This document shows positions 25,701 through 34,003 of a DNA stretch of 64,000 nucleotides, piece by piece. The DNA is from Pseudopedobacter sp035496935 (GTDB taxonomy: Bacteria; Bacteroidota; Bacteroidia; Sphingobacteriales; Sphingobacteriaceae): assembly GCA_035496935.1 (NCBI GenBank), contig DATJED010000003.1, forward strand, positions 108,155 through 172,154. Direction: 5' to 3'. The notes under the pieces were generated by a model. It did no database searches. It saw only the letters and a list, made by a program, of their open reading frames with translations, and was not told the origin of the DNA. Each line of letters begins with the position of its first letter. Position 1 is the first letter of the stretch. A program made the position numbers and the translations under genes.

Positions 25701-27144
25701 GCAAACTAAATATTATGCCTTTCAGGGAAATTTGGTGGAAAACGTTCGTGGAAAGTTTACCGTAAACAATACAGGAACGCAGTATTTGGCTTTATTAAAC
25801 AATACGGGCACCATAGGTTGGGGTAGTTACCAGCAAAATGGAGGTCGCGTGGTAGTAAGAGAGAATGGAACTGTGGACGCAACAATTAATTTGAGTGGAG
25901 ATTTTACAGTAAATGGAGGTACGTTTGAATCAAATTCGGCTGTTTCTGTAACCATTAATTTAAATGGTGCCAACAGCAAGTACAGTTACAACGATGCTAC
26001 TAACACTTTAACAAATCTTGCTGTTGGGGTCAGTGGAGATTACACTTTGCAGTCGCCATTAAATGTAAATGCTTTGGCATTATCCGGTACCGGTAAAATG
26101 ACCTTAGGCAACAATACCTTAACCGCTTCAAGCGTTACAGGCGGAACATCATCTGCTTATATTGTTACCAATGGAACAGGAAAACTTAAAATCAAAAATG
26201 TAGGCGCTTCAAACGTTGTTTTCCCGATCGGAGCTTCGGCAACAAGTTATTCTCCGGTAACCATCAGCAACGCCGGAACTGCAGATAATTTTGCTGTAAA
26301 TGTACAAAACACTTTTGATGCAGCATTACCAACTCCTTCTAAAGCCGTAAAAAAACAATGGAATATAGCCGAAGATGTTGACGGTGGTAGCAATGCCATA
26401 GTAACGTTAAGTTGGTTAACTGCAGATCAAGGTGCAGGATTTGATCCTGCCGGATCAGTTTCTCTGCTAAGTTATAACGGAACAAACTGGGCGGAAACAG
26501 CATCAACTATTTCTGGCGATGGCACTTCGGGCATTCCATACATGTCGACAAAATTGGGCATTACAGCTTTCGGCGTATTTGGGGTTGGAAATCCAGAAGC
26601 TTTACCGTTGCAACTTTTGAACTTCAAAGCTAAAGTGCTTAAAAACATCTCTCCAACCGTTCAGTTAGATTGGGCAACCACAAACGAAATAAACACTTTA
26701 AAATTTGAGGTAGAAAGAAGCATTGATGGTAAAAACTTCCAATCTATTGGAACCGTGATTTCAAAGAATGTGGCTGGCGTACATAACTATAACTTTAGTG
26801 ATGAAAATCCATCCGCAGGAATAGCTTACTACCGGTTAAAACAGATTGACTTAAACGGAACTTTCACTTACAGTGAACCACAGGCTATAAATAACGAGGA
26901 GGGATTGGTTTTTACAATTTATCCAAACCCAGTTGCAGATGTTTTAACGGTTAACCATGCAAAAGCCAAGCAAAACTCTTTTATAAAAGTTCTTTCTTTA
27001 GATGGAAAAGTTATGGCAACTGTAAAAGCTGAAACCGGATCATTTAAAACTGTTGCAAATTTAGCAACGCTAACAAGTGGCGTGTATTTAATTCGTTTCA
27101 ATAACGGAAGCAATAATTCTGTTTCGAAGTTTATTAAACTTTAA
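22717..27144 (+). CDS. Giant multidomain pectin methylesterase (CE8) with T9SS signal
   Basis: The 1475-residue product has a signal peptide (1-26) then a CE8 pectinesterase domain (about 28-340). Catalytic residues are Gln163-Asp164 (GGQDTF), Asp187 (GVVDFIFG) and Arg246 (LGRPWQ). Then come an FN3-like module (about 355-455), a Bacteroidota Ig-like module (about 456-560; NFEVSADNGTTW, RLNAGSPSTYSGNLTI), an unrecognised beta domain (about 565-790) and a long Asn/Gly-rich repetitive beta region (about 795-1290; NNGAVNNDGKLDLTINGTVT). The C-terminus has the linker module LQLLNFKAKVLKNISPTVQL and a T9SS type A signal (FTIYPNPVADVLTV ... SKFIKL). It would demethylate pectin at or beyond the cell surface. 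Confidence 0.88.
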   Translation: MKPFITKIKSVCLMVLLLFITVQSYAVGYDKIVAKDGSGDYLTVEAAIAAADVSGKSGTDPYRIFIKSGIYYENLTITKQYIQLIGEDVAKTIITYNNYNGKAMPGGGSYGTANSASVIVNGNDFSAANITFENSTGDSPQALAINVSGDRASFKNCRFLGGQDTFLSYNSKYPQSLYKCYIEGVVDFIFGNAKTVFDECTIYARDRTDNNGSYITASNTRESKGFLFRNCEIIENRGTTKYVLGRPWQNDAATTTDKSTAATVFVNTKMSSVVKPEGWATWDAGTDVSKVIYAEYNSMNMDGTPLDVSSRVSWSKQLNSIEVAEYLDNNIVFKDRNDNVWNPYAMFLDGNSVPTNRLAISNFKYKKSGTELTFTWNLNWPEGNVTYKLYRVKDGGAPVEVNTQVVASNDVNVSYAPTTGKETVPPSMSTYEYYVEATSANGTVLSESATIAAIPTFKLTGTLQNFKQGNDKASAPQIFTLEGEYLQENATVTPPANFEVSADNGTTWATVSSPLVLPVTSGLLTSKTILVRLNAGSPSTYSGNLTIISGTGSHNITVAVSGETYDHPIFNSKVIASIALTDATKNTGSTYLKVGLSAASLNLGSYVLSDKVSGLNAPYTREYGIQFGPNASGGGWGVNEIKNMTDKTKYVEISLTSSSTYQTRVDSILFDLAVFQTTGNFAIEYSTDNFATSTLLKSGLLSNMPLTPNGTYSNFPDGTWALLKQGSGANLNHYAFALNAANGANVAPGNNLKVRFYFRTGSSSNDRYITLKNIDFKGSVGLAAVEGDYKTVSSGSWLDNSIWNQLQGGTWVSATTPPHYGTGHISFIENGHIVTAPNQSDLNSAYSNSYGYVNSLVVREGGKLIVESGKALNLHREQLYQIDGEFENNGAVNNDGKLDLTINGTVTNNGTLKVDQAGSNVYLKGRLINKSSVNYNFVTVKDGGVYEHAANSNTMPATITFEEGSTFLISGITSSQTGILKNTISYYNVVWDNAGQTKYYAFQGNLVENVRGKFTVNNTGTQYLALLNNTGTIGWGSYQQNGGRVVVRENGTVDATINLSGDFTVNGGTFESNSAVSVTINLNGANSKYSYNDATNTLTNLAVGVSGDYTLQSPLNVNALALSGTGKMTLGNNTLTASSVTGGTSSAYIVTNGTGKLKIKNVGASNVVFPIGASATSYSPVTISNAGTADNFAVNVQNTFDAALPTPSKAVKKQWNIAEDVDGGSNAIVTLSWLTADQGAGFDPAGSVSLLSYNGTNWAETASTISGDGTSGIPYMSTKLGITAFGVFGVGNPEALPLQLLNFKAKVLKNISPTVQLDWATTNEINTLKFEVERSIDGKNFQSIGTVISKNVAGVHNYNFSDENPSAGIAYYRLKQIDLNGTFTYSEPQAINNEEGLVFTIYPNPVADVLTVNHAKAKQNSFIKVLSLDGKVMATVKAETGSFKTVANLATLTSGVYLIRFNNGSNNSVSKFIKL

Positions 27145-27159
27145 ATAAATTATCGGTTT

Positions 27160-27194
27160 AAATGCGTTGTATTTTAGGGTACAACGCATTTTTT
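27160..27194 (+). terminator. Intrinsic terminator after the giant pectinesterase gene
   Basis: A 12-bp perfect stem (27160-27171 aaatgcgttgta with 27180-27191), an 8-base loop and a run of six T residues (27189-27194) lie 15 bases after the stop codon. Confidence 0.88.
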
Positions 27195-27338
27195 GTTCAT
27201 AACATTAGTAGTTAACTTACATCGTTTTGCAGTTAATATCAAAATGGAATAAGTAATTACAGAATTCTATCTCTTGTATCGTTATATTAGTTGGATTTAT
27301 CTGAAATAGAATTTCCTCCATTTTTATTAGCAGAAAAC

Positions 27339-29765
27339 ATGATTAACATGCGTTTTATCTTAAGTTTATTATTATCAGTAGCAATTTCCACATCTTTATT
27401 TGCCCAAAACCCCGTAAGGCAAAAAATTGATTTTGATGAGGACTGGCGTTTCAGTTTCGGTAATGCCAGCAATCCACAAAAAGATTTTAATTACGGTATT
27501 GCCAATATTTTCTCTAAATCTGGCAAGGCAGAAAAAACAGCTATCGAAACAAAATTTGACGATAAACAATGGCGGAAACTAAACCTTCCGCATGATTGGG
27601 CTGTTGAATTACCTTTTATAAAATCGGACAATGCGGATGTTATGGCGCATGGCTATAAACCTGTTGGCGGGCTTTTTCCCGAAACCAGTATCGGCTGGTA
27701 CCGCAAACATTTCTCGGTAGCTAAAGCCGATTCGGGCAAAAGATTTTCTATCCAGTTTGACGGTATTTTCAGAAATTCAAACATCTGGATAAACGGTTTT
27801 TATTTAGGAAACCACCAAAGTGGCTATTTGGGCGTAACTTATGATATTACAGATTATTTGAATTTTGATAAGGATAATGTAATTGCGGTAAGAGTTGATG
27901 CCACACAATACGAAGGCTGGTTTTACGAAGGCGCAGGAATTTATCGCCATGTTTGGTTAAATAAGTTCAACAATGTGCACATTCCACAAAATGGCGTTTT
28001 TATCCATGCGGAGGTACAACCAAATCAAGCTTCGGTGACGGTAGAAGCGGCTGTTAAAAACCTAAGTTTAAATTCTTCATCCGCAGAGGTTTATACTTTT
28101 ATTGCTGATAGAAATGGTAAAAAGTTGGCACAAAGCCAAATGGCCAAAGTGGCACTTTCTGTGAATCAGGAATCACTTATAAAACAGGCCATTAATATTG
28201 AGAACCCTCGCCTGTGGTCTTTAGAAGACCCGTATTTGTACAAAGTAATTTCGATAATAAAATCGGGCGGTAAAACTGTTGACAGCATTGTAAATCGTTA
28301 CGGCGTACGCACTTTTAACTTCGACGGCGAAAAAGGTTTTTTCCTTAACGGGAAACCTATAAAAATTAAAGGTACCAACAACCATCAAGACCACGCCGGT
28401 ATCGGAAGCGCAATTCCCGATGCGATACAATATTATCGTATAAAATTACTTAAAGAAATGGGCTCTAACGCTTACCGGACCAGCCACAATGCCCCAACGC
28501 CAGAGCTTTTAAATGCTTGTGACAGTTTGGGAATGTTAGTGATAGACGAGCAACGTCTGTTAAACAGTAGCCCCGAATATCTGCAACAGTTTGAGCAATT
28601 AATTAAGCGGGACAGAAATCACCCGAGTGTGTTTATGTGGTCTATCGGTAATGAGGAAGGTTATATCCAAACCACTACTACCGGAAAACGTATTGCGCAA
28701 ACTTTATTGGCAAAACAAAAAGAATTGGACCCCTACAGAACCAGTATTTACGCCGCGGATTTGGCCAATGTTTACAAAGGTGTAAACGAAGTGATCCCTG
28801 TTAGGGGTTTTAATTACAGACAGTTTGCCGTGGCGGATTATCATAAAGACCATCCTAAACAGCCTATAATTGGAACCGAAATGGGCAGTACCGTAACCAC
28901 TCGTGGCATTTATGTAAAAGATTCTATCGCCGGCTATGTTCCTGATCAAGATATTACAGCACCTTGGTGGGCCAGCAGAGCCGAAGAATGGTGGAGGCTA
29001 GCCGCAGGAAATGCTTATTGGGCAGGTGGTTTTATCTGGACGGGTTTTGATTATCGCGGAGAACCAACGCCTTACGAATGGCCAAATATTAATTCTCATT
29101 TTGGTGTGATGGACGTTTGTGGTTTTCCAAAAAACATCTACTATTATTACCAATCCTGGTGGACAGTTAAAGATGTTTTGCATATTTCCCCGCACTGGAA
29201 CTGGGCTGGTAAAGAAGGTCAGCCCATAGAAGTTTGGGTGAACACTAATGCAGATAATGTAGAACTGCAGCTCAACGGAAAATCCTTAGGTAAAAAAACA
29301 ATGCCACGCAATGGACATTTAAAATGGATGGTAAATTATAAGCCGGGTGTTTTAAAAGCAATAGCCTACAAAAACGGTAAACGCATAGAAACTTCGCAGA
29401 TTACCACTAAAAAAGCATACAAACTTTTGTTAACGCCAGATCGTAAAATGCTTACCGCTGACGGAAAAGATGCAACGGTAGTAAATGTAACGGCGCTAGA
29501 TGTGGATGGAAGAGAAGTACCGGATATCAATCAATTGGTTAAATTTAAAATCGATGGTGATGTCAAAATTATTGGCGTAGGCAACGGCGACCCCAGCAGT
29601 CATGAAGTAGATATTTGTGCTGATGGCAAGTGGCAGCGAAAACTTTTTAACGGAAAATGCCAGATGGTTATCCTTTCCTCGAAAACAGAGGGATCAACGA
29701 TTATCGAAGCACAAGCTGATGGATTACAATCTGCAAAAGTTGAAATCCAAACCACAGCAAAATAA
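27339..29765 (+). CDS. GH2-family glycoside hydrolase (beta-galactosidase-like)
   Basis: The product is about 808 residues. ATG at 27339 (or 27348) is preferred to the in-frame TTG at 27291, giving the signal peptide MRFILSLLLSVAISTSLFAQ. GH2 architecture is visible: N-terminal sugar-binding sandwich (DWRFSFG, LNLPHDWAVELPF, IQFDGIFRNSNIWING, GAGIYRHVWL), Ig-like domain, TIM barrel with acid/base Glu in MWSIGNEEG and nucleophile Glu in IIGTEMGS, and a DUF4982-like C-terminus (NVELQLNGKSLG). In this locus it may remove galactose or a related sugar from pectin side chains. It is flanked by terminators on both sides, so it is probably a separate unit. Confidence 0.9.
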   Translation: MINMRFILSLLLSVAISTSLFAQNPVRQKIDFDEDWRFSFGNASNPQKDFNYGIANIFSKSGKAEKTAIETKFDDKQWRKLNLPHDWAVELPFIKSDNADVMAHGYKPVGGLFPETSIGWYRKHFSVAKADSGKRFSIQFDGIFRNSNIWINGFYLGNHQSGYLGVTYDITDYLNFDKDNVIAVRVDATQYEGWFYEGAGIYRHVWLNKFNNVHIPQNGVFIHAEVQPNQASVTVEAAVKNLSLNSSSAEVYTFIADRNGKKLAQSQMAKVALSVNQESLIKQAINIENPRLWSLEDPYLYKVISIIKSGGKTVDSIVNRYGVRTFNFDGEKGFFLNGKPIKIKGTNNHQDHAGIGSAIPDAIQYYRIKLLKEMGSNAYRTSHNAPTPELLNACDSLGMLVIDEQRLLNSSPEYLQQFEQLIKRDRNHPSVFMWSIGNEEGYIQTTTTGKRIAQTLLAKQKELDPYRTSIYAADLANVYKGVNEVIPVRGFNYRQFAVADYHKDHPKQPIIGTEMGSTVTTRGIYVKDSIAGYVPDQDITAPWWASRAEEWWRLAAGNAYWAGGFIWTGFDYRGEPTPYEWPNINSHFGVMDVCGFPKNIYYYYQSWWTVKDVLHISPHWNWAGKEGQPIEVWVNTNADNVELQLNGKSLGKKTMPRNGHLKWMVNYKPGVLKAIAYKNGKRIETSQITTKKAYKLLLTPDRKMLTADGKDATVVNVTALDVDGREVPDINQLVKFKIDGDVKIIGVGNGDPSSHEVDICADGKWQRKLFNGKCQMVILSSKTEGSTIIEAQADGLQSAKVEIQTTAK

Positions 29766-29782
29766 GAAACTGTAATTTTTAT

Positions 29783-29813
29783 AAGCCGATTCATCTAAGT
29801 GAATCGGCTTTTT
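29783..29813 (+). terminator. Intrinsic terminator after GH2
   Basis: An 11-bp perfect stem (aagccgattca 29783-29793 with 29800-29810), a 6-base loop and a T run immediately follow the GH2 gene. Confidence 0.88.
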
Positions 29814-29834
29814 GCTTTTTAAAACCTTAAGCCC

Positions 29835-29849
29835 GGCAACGATTGCGCA
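29835..29849 (+). promoter_or_regulatory. LacI-type operator, site 3
   Basis: The 15-mer GGCAACGATTGCGCA differs from site 1 at one base. Unlike the other copies it lacks the complementary left half; cttaagccc stands in its place. It lies 113 bases upstream of the PL9 lyase ATG at 29963. Confidence 0.65.
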
Positions 29850-29962
29850 GATTTAAACGGCAGATTGCTTTTTATTGCTTTATGTTTTGGCTAAAATTGT
29901 AATCGTTTATCCAATTAAAAACCTCTTTTCTTAAAGAAAATCTTCAAAAAAATTATAAAAAG

Positions 29963-31120
29963 ATGAAGTTAAAAAATATGATTCCTGCAACAGCGGTTTT
30001 AATGTTGGCCATTAATTCCTGTTCGGCAGCACATCGTACAACAGCAGTAGCAGAGCCACAGGAAACGTCAGTTTCGCAAAAAGCAAAAATAAACGAAGTA
30101 AAAGTTGCTACTGCAGATGAAGTATTGACCGCAGTAAAAAATGCCAAACCAGGCGATGTAATTCTAATAAAAGGTGGTGATTACGCTTTTAACCAACGTA
30201 TAGATATTAAAGTTGACGGTGCAGAAGATTCACCAATTGTTTTAAAAGCAGATCCAAACGATAAACAAAGGCCTAAATTTGATTTTACAGCGTTAGGCGA
30301 AGGCGACTCGAACCAAGGCATTATTTTAAGAACAAGCTATTGGCACATCAAAGGAATCGATATTGTAAAAGCCGGCGATAATGGGATTTTAATTACCGGT
30401 GGCCACAACAACATTGTTGAGTTTTGTACATTTTCTCAATGTTCGGATACAGGTTTGCAATTGGTTGATGGTGCTTCAAACAACCTCATCCTAAACTGCG
30501 ATTCTTACTTTAATGCCGATTCAAAAGTAGAAAACGCCGATGGGTTTGCTTGTAAAATTGATGTAGGTTCTGGCAATAAATTTAAAGGTTGTCGGGCTTG
30601 GCAAAATCTGGACGACGGGTGGGACGGTTATTTGAAAAAAACTGACAATGTTACCACTACCTATGAAGATTGCTGGGCTTTTAACAACGGTATGCTAAAA
30701 GATTTTACGTTAAGCGGTGGCGATGGAAATGGCTTTAAAACAGGTGGAAGCGATGATAAATTACTAAAACACAACGCAACCTATATCAATTGTCTCTCTA
30801 CCGGAAACACAAAAAATGGGTTTGATCATAACAGTAACCGGGGCGAAATTGCTTTGTTAAATTGCGTGTCTTTTTTTAATAAAGGGAAAAATTTGAGCTT
30901 CGGTAGTAAAAACCAAGTTTCTAAACTGGTGGTAAAAAACTGCGTAGTTTACGGGGTGGTAGGCTCTTTAGAGGCAGACAAAACTATTGTCGATAACAAT
31001 AGCTGGCAGTTAGAAAAACAGTTAAAAATGGCCGACTTTTTTAGTTTAGATGTGAAAACGCTATCAAAACCACGTAAAGCCGATGGCAGTTTGCCTGATA
31101 TTAACCTTCCTAAAATATAA
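29963..31120 (+). CDS. PL9-family pectate lyase lipoprotein
   Basis: The 385-residue product has a lipoprotein signal (LAINSC, Cys20). It is a right-handed parallel beta-helix with the PL9 active site: calcium ligands Asp193 (NADGFACK), Asp217, Asp218 and Asp221 (NLDDGWDGY), and catalytic Lys259 (GNGFKTGG). The spacing of the Asp residues matches Dickeya Pel9A. NGFDHNSN is another PL9 hallmark. It should cleave homogalacturonan, or the galacturonate-rhamnose backbone, by beta-elimination. It is the first gene of a unit continuing into the CE8 gene 7 bases downstream, with LacI operator site 3 upstream. Confidence 0.9.
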   Translation: MKLKNMIPATAVLMLAINSCSAAHRTTAVAEPQETSVSQKAKINEVKVATADEVLTAVKNAKPGDVILIKGGDYAFNQRIDIKVDGAEDSPIVLKADPNDKQRPKFDFTALGEGDSNQGIILRTSYWHIKGIDIVKAGDNGILITGGHNNIVEFCTFSQCSDTGLQLVDGASNNLILNCDSYFNADSKVENADGFACKIDVGSGNKFKGCRAWQNLDDGWDGYLKKTDNVTTTYEDCWAFNNGMLKDFTLSGGDGNGFKTGGSDDKLLKHNATYINCLSTGNTKNGFDHNSNRGEIALLNCVSFFNKGKNLSFGSKNQVSKLVVKNCVVYGVVGSLEADKTIVDNNSWQLEKQLKMADFFSLDVKTLSKPRKADGSLPDINLPKI

Positions 31121-31127
31121 TTCGCAT

Positions 31128-32120
31128 ATGAAAACCAGCTCTTTAAAGTCCATGCTTTTTTATGCCTTGCTGTTTTTGATTCCGGTAATCACTAATGGAC
31201 AGGCTCAGATTTTTAATTATACGGTAGCGCAGGACGGAAGTGGAGACTTTAAAACCATCCAAGAAGCGGTAAATACGGTTAGAGATCACTCGCAGCAAAC
31301 AGTAACTATCCATATTAAAAATGGTGTTTATCACGAGAAATTGGTCATCCCCTCATGGAAAAAAAATATTGCCCTTGTAGGCGAAAGCAAAGAAAAAACC
31401 ATCATCACCAATGATGATTATTCGGGCAAAGATTTTCCTACTAAGGATTTTACCGGGAGTAATAAATACAGCACCTACACTTCGTACACCGTTTTAATTC
31501 AAGCAAGTGATTGCAGTGCCGAAAATTTGACCATCCAAAACACAGCTGGACGAGTTGGGCAGGCAGTAGCATTAATGATTGAAGCTGATAGAGTGAGCAT
31601 TAAAAACTGCAACATTTTAGGCAATCAGGATACTTTATATACCGCAAAAGATGGGCGTAACTATTTTGAAAACTGCTATATCGAAGGAACAACGGATTTT
31701 ATTTTTGGCGAGGCAACAGTTGTATTTCAAAACTGCACCATCAAAAGTTTAGCAAATTCGTATGTTACTGCAGCATCAACATCTCCCAAGCAAAAATATG
31801 GCTATGTATTTTTAAACTGCAACCTCATAGCAAGTGAAGGTGTTGATAAAGTTTTTTTAGGTAGGCCGTGGCGTCCTTACGCAAAAACCGTTTTTATCGA
31901 TTGCAATTTAGGGAAGCACATTGTTCCGCAGGGCTGGAATGCTTGGCCGGGCGACCCGATGTTCCCTAACAAAGAAAAAACTACTTTTTACGCAGAATAC
32001 AACAGTAAAGGCGAGGGTGCAAATCCTAGTGAACGCGTAAGTTGGTCGCACCAGCTTTCAAAAAACGAAGCAAAAAAATACACTTTACAGGATATTTTTT
32101 GCGAGTGGAAACCTAAGTAA
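31128..32120 (+). CDS. Pectin methylesterase (CE8), single-domain
   Basis: ATG at 31128 gives a 330-residue protein with signal peptide (about 1-24, ITNGQ). An earlier in-frame ATG at 31083 lies inside the PL9 gene and would bury the signal. Catalytic residues: Gln167-Asp168 (GNQDTLY), Asp190 (GTTDFIFG) and Arg246 (LGRPWRP). It has no lipobox and no T9SS tail, so it is probably periplasmic, in contrast to the giant CE8 enzyme. It demethylates imported pectin oligomers for the lyase or GH28 steps. Confidence 0.92.
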   Translation: MKTSSLKSMLFYALLFLIPVITNGQAQIFNYTVAQDGSGDFKTIQEAVNTVRDHSQQTVTIHIKNGVYHEKLVIPSWKKNIALVGESKEKTIITNDDYSGKDFPTKDFTGSNKYSTYTSYTVLIQASDCSAENLTIQNTAGRVGQAVALMIEADRVSIKNCNILGNQDTLYTAKDGRNYFENCYIEGTTDFIFGEATVVFQNCTIKSLANSYVTAASTSPKQKYGYVFLNCNLIASEGVDKVFLGRPWRPYAKTVFIDCNLGKHIVPQGWNAWPGDPMFPNKEKTTFYAEYNSKGEGANPSERVSWSHQLSKNEAKKYTLQDIFCEWKPK

Positions 32121-32158
32121 TTGAATGGAATAAAGAATTTTTCGAGAGTAATATTTTA

Positions 32159-32186
32159 TGCAATCGTTGCCGGTAACGGTTGCACA
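32159..32186 (+). promoter_or_regulatory. LacI-type operator, site 4
   Basis: The half tgcaatcgttgcc (32159-32171) is followed by GGTAACGGTTGCACA (32172-32186), giving a 26-bp near-palindrome with two mismatched pairs. It is the most complete of the four dyads and lies 109 bases upstream of the GH28 ATG. Confidence 0.72.
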
Positions 32187-32295
32187 AATAAAAAAAGCAA
32201 TTGCGTTCATTACCCTCACAAAAATCATTAAAATTGTGTTAAATCCCATGTAGGCACAATTTGAAACACCTTTTATAAACCAAATGTCGTCTTAA

Positions 32296-34002
32296 ATGAA
32301 GAAATTAAAACTTGTACTGCTAACTGCAGTGATTAGCCCACTATTTTTTATAGCATGTAATGCCCAAAACAATTCAAACTCCCGAAATGCGGTTTCAGAT
32401 TCGCTTGATTTTGTAAATTCTTTTAATGTTAAACTGCCGGATATAAAAAACGCGGTTTTTAAAAAAGACACTTTTAATATTTCAGATTTTGGCGGAAAAG
32501 CCGATGGAATTACGCTAAATACCAAAGCTATAAATGATGCAATAACTGCTTGCAACAAAAATGGTGGCGGTGTAGTTTTGGTAGAATCCGGACTTTGGCT
32601 AACCGGTCCTGTGCAATTGCAGAGCAACGTTAACCTACATTTAAAAAGCAATGCAGTGTTACTGTTTACTGCAGATAAATCCCAATATAAATTAATAGAA
32701 TCTAATTGGGAAGGGAAAAAAGCGGTAAGAAACCAATCCCCAATTTCGGGCAACAACCTGCAGAATATTGCCATCACCGGCAAAGGAATTATCGACGGAA
32801 ACGGAGATGTTTGGCGAGCGGTAAAAAAGGAAAAACTTACCGAATCTCAGTGGAAAAAATTAGTTGCATCTGGGGGTGTGGTTAGAGACGGCCGAATGTG
32901 GATGCCTTCTGAAAGCTTTGCTTTAGGAGATAAAACCAAAGACGCATCAGCAATTGTACCCGGGAAAACCTTGGCGGATTATCAGGATATGAAGGATTTT
33001 TTCCGTCCGAACCTTTTGGTGCTTACCAACTGCAAAACCATTTTGTTGGAAGGCGTAACTTTCCAGAACTCGCCTGCTTGGTGCCTGCATCCGCTTATCT
33101 GCGAGGATTTGACATTGCGGAATTTAACCGTAAAAAATCCATGGTATGCCCAAAACGGCGATGGTGTAGATGTTGAATCTTGCAAAAATGTGATGATAGA
33201 AGGGTCAACTTTTGACGTTGGCGACGACGGTATCTGCATTAAATCTGGTAGAGATGAAGACGGTAGAAAGCGAGGAATCCCTACTGAAAATGTTATTGTG
33301 CGCAACAATACAGTGTACCATGCTCATGGCGGTTTTGTTATCGGTAGCGAAATGTCTGGCGGGGCAAAAAACCTCTACGTTTATAACAACTCCTTTCTCG
33401 GAACCGATATAGGTTTGCGTTTCAAAACAACCCGAGGCAGAGGCGGTGTAGTCGAAAATATTTATGTTTCAAACATCAACATGAAAGATATTGCGGGAGA
33501 AGCAATTCGATTTGATATGTACTACGCGGCTAAAGACCCGGTTCCGCTGGTTGGTGAACAGAGAGAGACGCCAAAAACAGTAATGATGCCGGTAAGCGAG
33601 GCAACACCACAGTTCAAAAACTTCTTCATCAAAAATGTATTTGTAAACGGTGCTGAAAAAGCGCTTTTTATCAGAGGGCTGCCAGAAATGAACATCAAAA
33701 ACATCAACCTCGAAAACTTGGTAGTGCAGGCTGATAAAGGGATCGAAATTATCGAGGCGCAGGGCGTTAACATCAAAAACATAAGCTTGTTGACAAAAGA
33801 TACCACGCAGTTAATCTCGTTGCAAAACAGCTCGGCGGTAACTTTTGATCAGTTAAAACCTTTAAGTAACTACAACAGCTTTCTAAATATTTCCGGAGAA
33901 AAATCGGCTGATATCAATCTCCTAAACTCTAATATTAAGGATGCTAAACAAAAAACTTCGTTTACCTTTGGCGCAAAACAAACGGCATTAAAAATCAAAT
34001 AA
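32296..34002 (+). CDS. GH28-family (exo-)polygalacturonase lipoprotein
   Basis: The 568-residue product has a lipoprotein signal (LFFIAC, Cys about 21). The GH28 beta-helix active site is present: N287-G-D289-G (family NTD motif), Asp310-Asp311 (VGDDGICIKSG), His344 in HAHGG, and RFKTTRGRGG corresponding to the RIK motif. The pattern fits exo-acting Bacteroidota GH28 enzymes that release galacturonate from saturated ends. It heads a unit GH28-GH105-uxaB-uxaA, with gaps of 1, 13 and 6 bases, running to a terminator at 39151, with operator site 4 upstream. Confidence 0.92.
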   Translation: MKKLKLVLLTAVISPLFFIACNAQNNSNSRNAVSDSLDFVNSFNVKLPDIKNAVFKKDTFNISDFGGKADGITLNTKAINDAITACNKNGGGVVLVESGLWLTGPVQLQSNVNLHLKSNAVLLFTADKSQYKLIESNWEGKKAVRNQSPISGNNLQNIAITGKGIIDGNGDVWRAVKKEKLTESQWKKLVASGGVVRDGRMWMPSESFALGDKTKDASAIVPGKTLADYQDMKDFFRPNLLVLTNCKTILLEGVTFQNSPAWCLHPLICEDLTLRNLTVKNPWYAQNGDGVDVESCKNVMIEGSTFDVGDDGICIKSGRDEDGRKRGIPTENVIVRNNTVYHAHGGFVIGSEMSGGAKNLYVYNNSFLGTDIGLRFKTTRGRGGVVENIYVSNINMKDIAGEAIRFDMYYAAKDPVPLVGEQRETPKTVMMPVSEATPQFKNFFIKNVFVNGAEKALFIRGLPEMNIKNINLENLVVQADKGIEIIEAQGVNIKNISLLTKDTTQLISLQNSSAVTFDQLKPLSNYNSFLNISGEKSADINLLNSNIKDAKQKTSFTFGAKQTALKIK

Positions 34003-34003
34003 A

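Noticed and set aside
32292..32783. 163-codon minus-strand ORF opposite the GH28 gene
   Set aside because: It lies entirely antisense to a well-supported GH28 gene, and its composition is the mirror of that coding frame.
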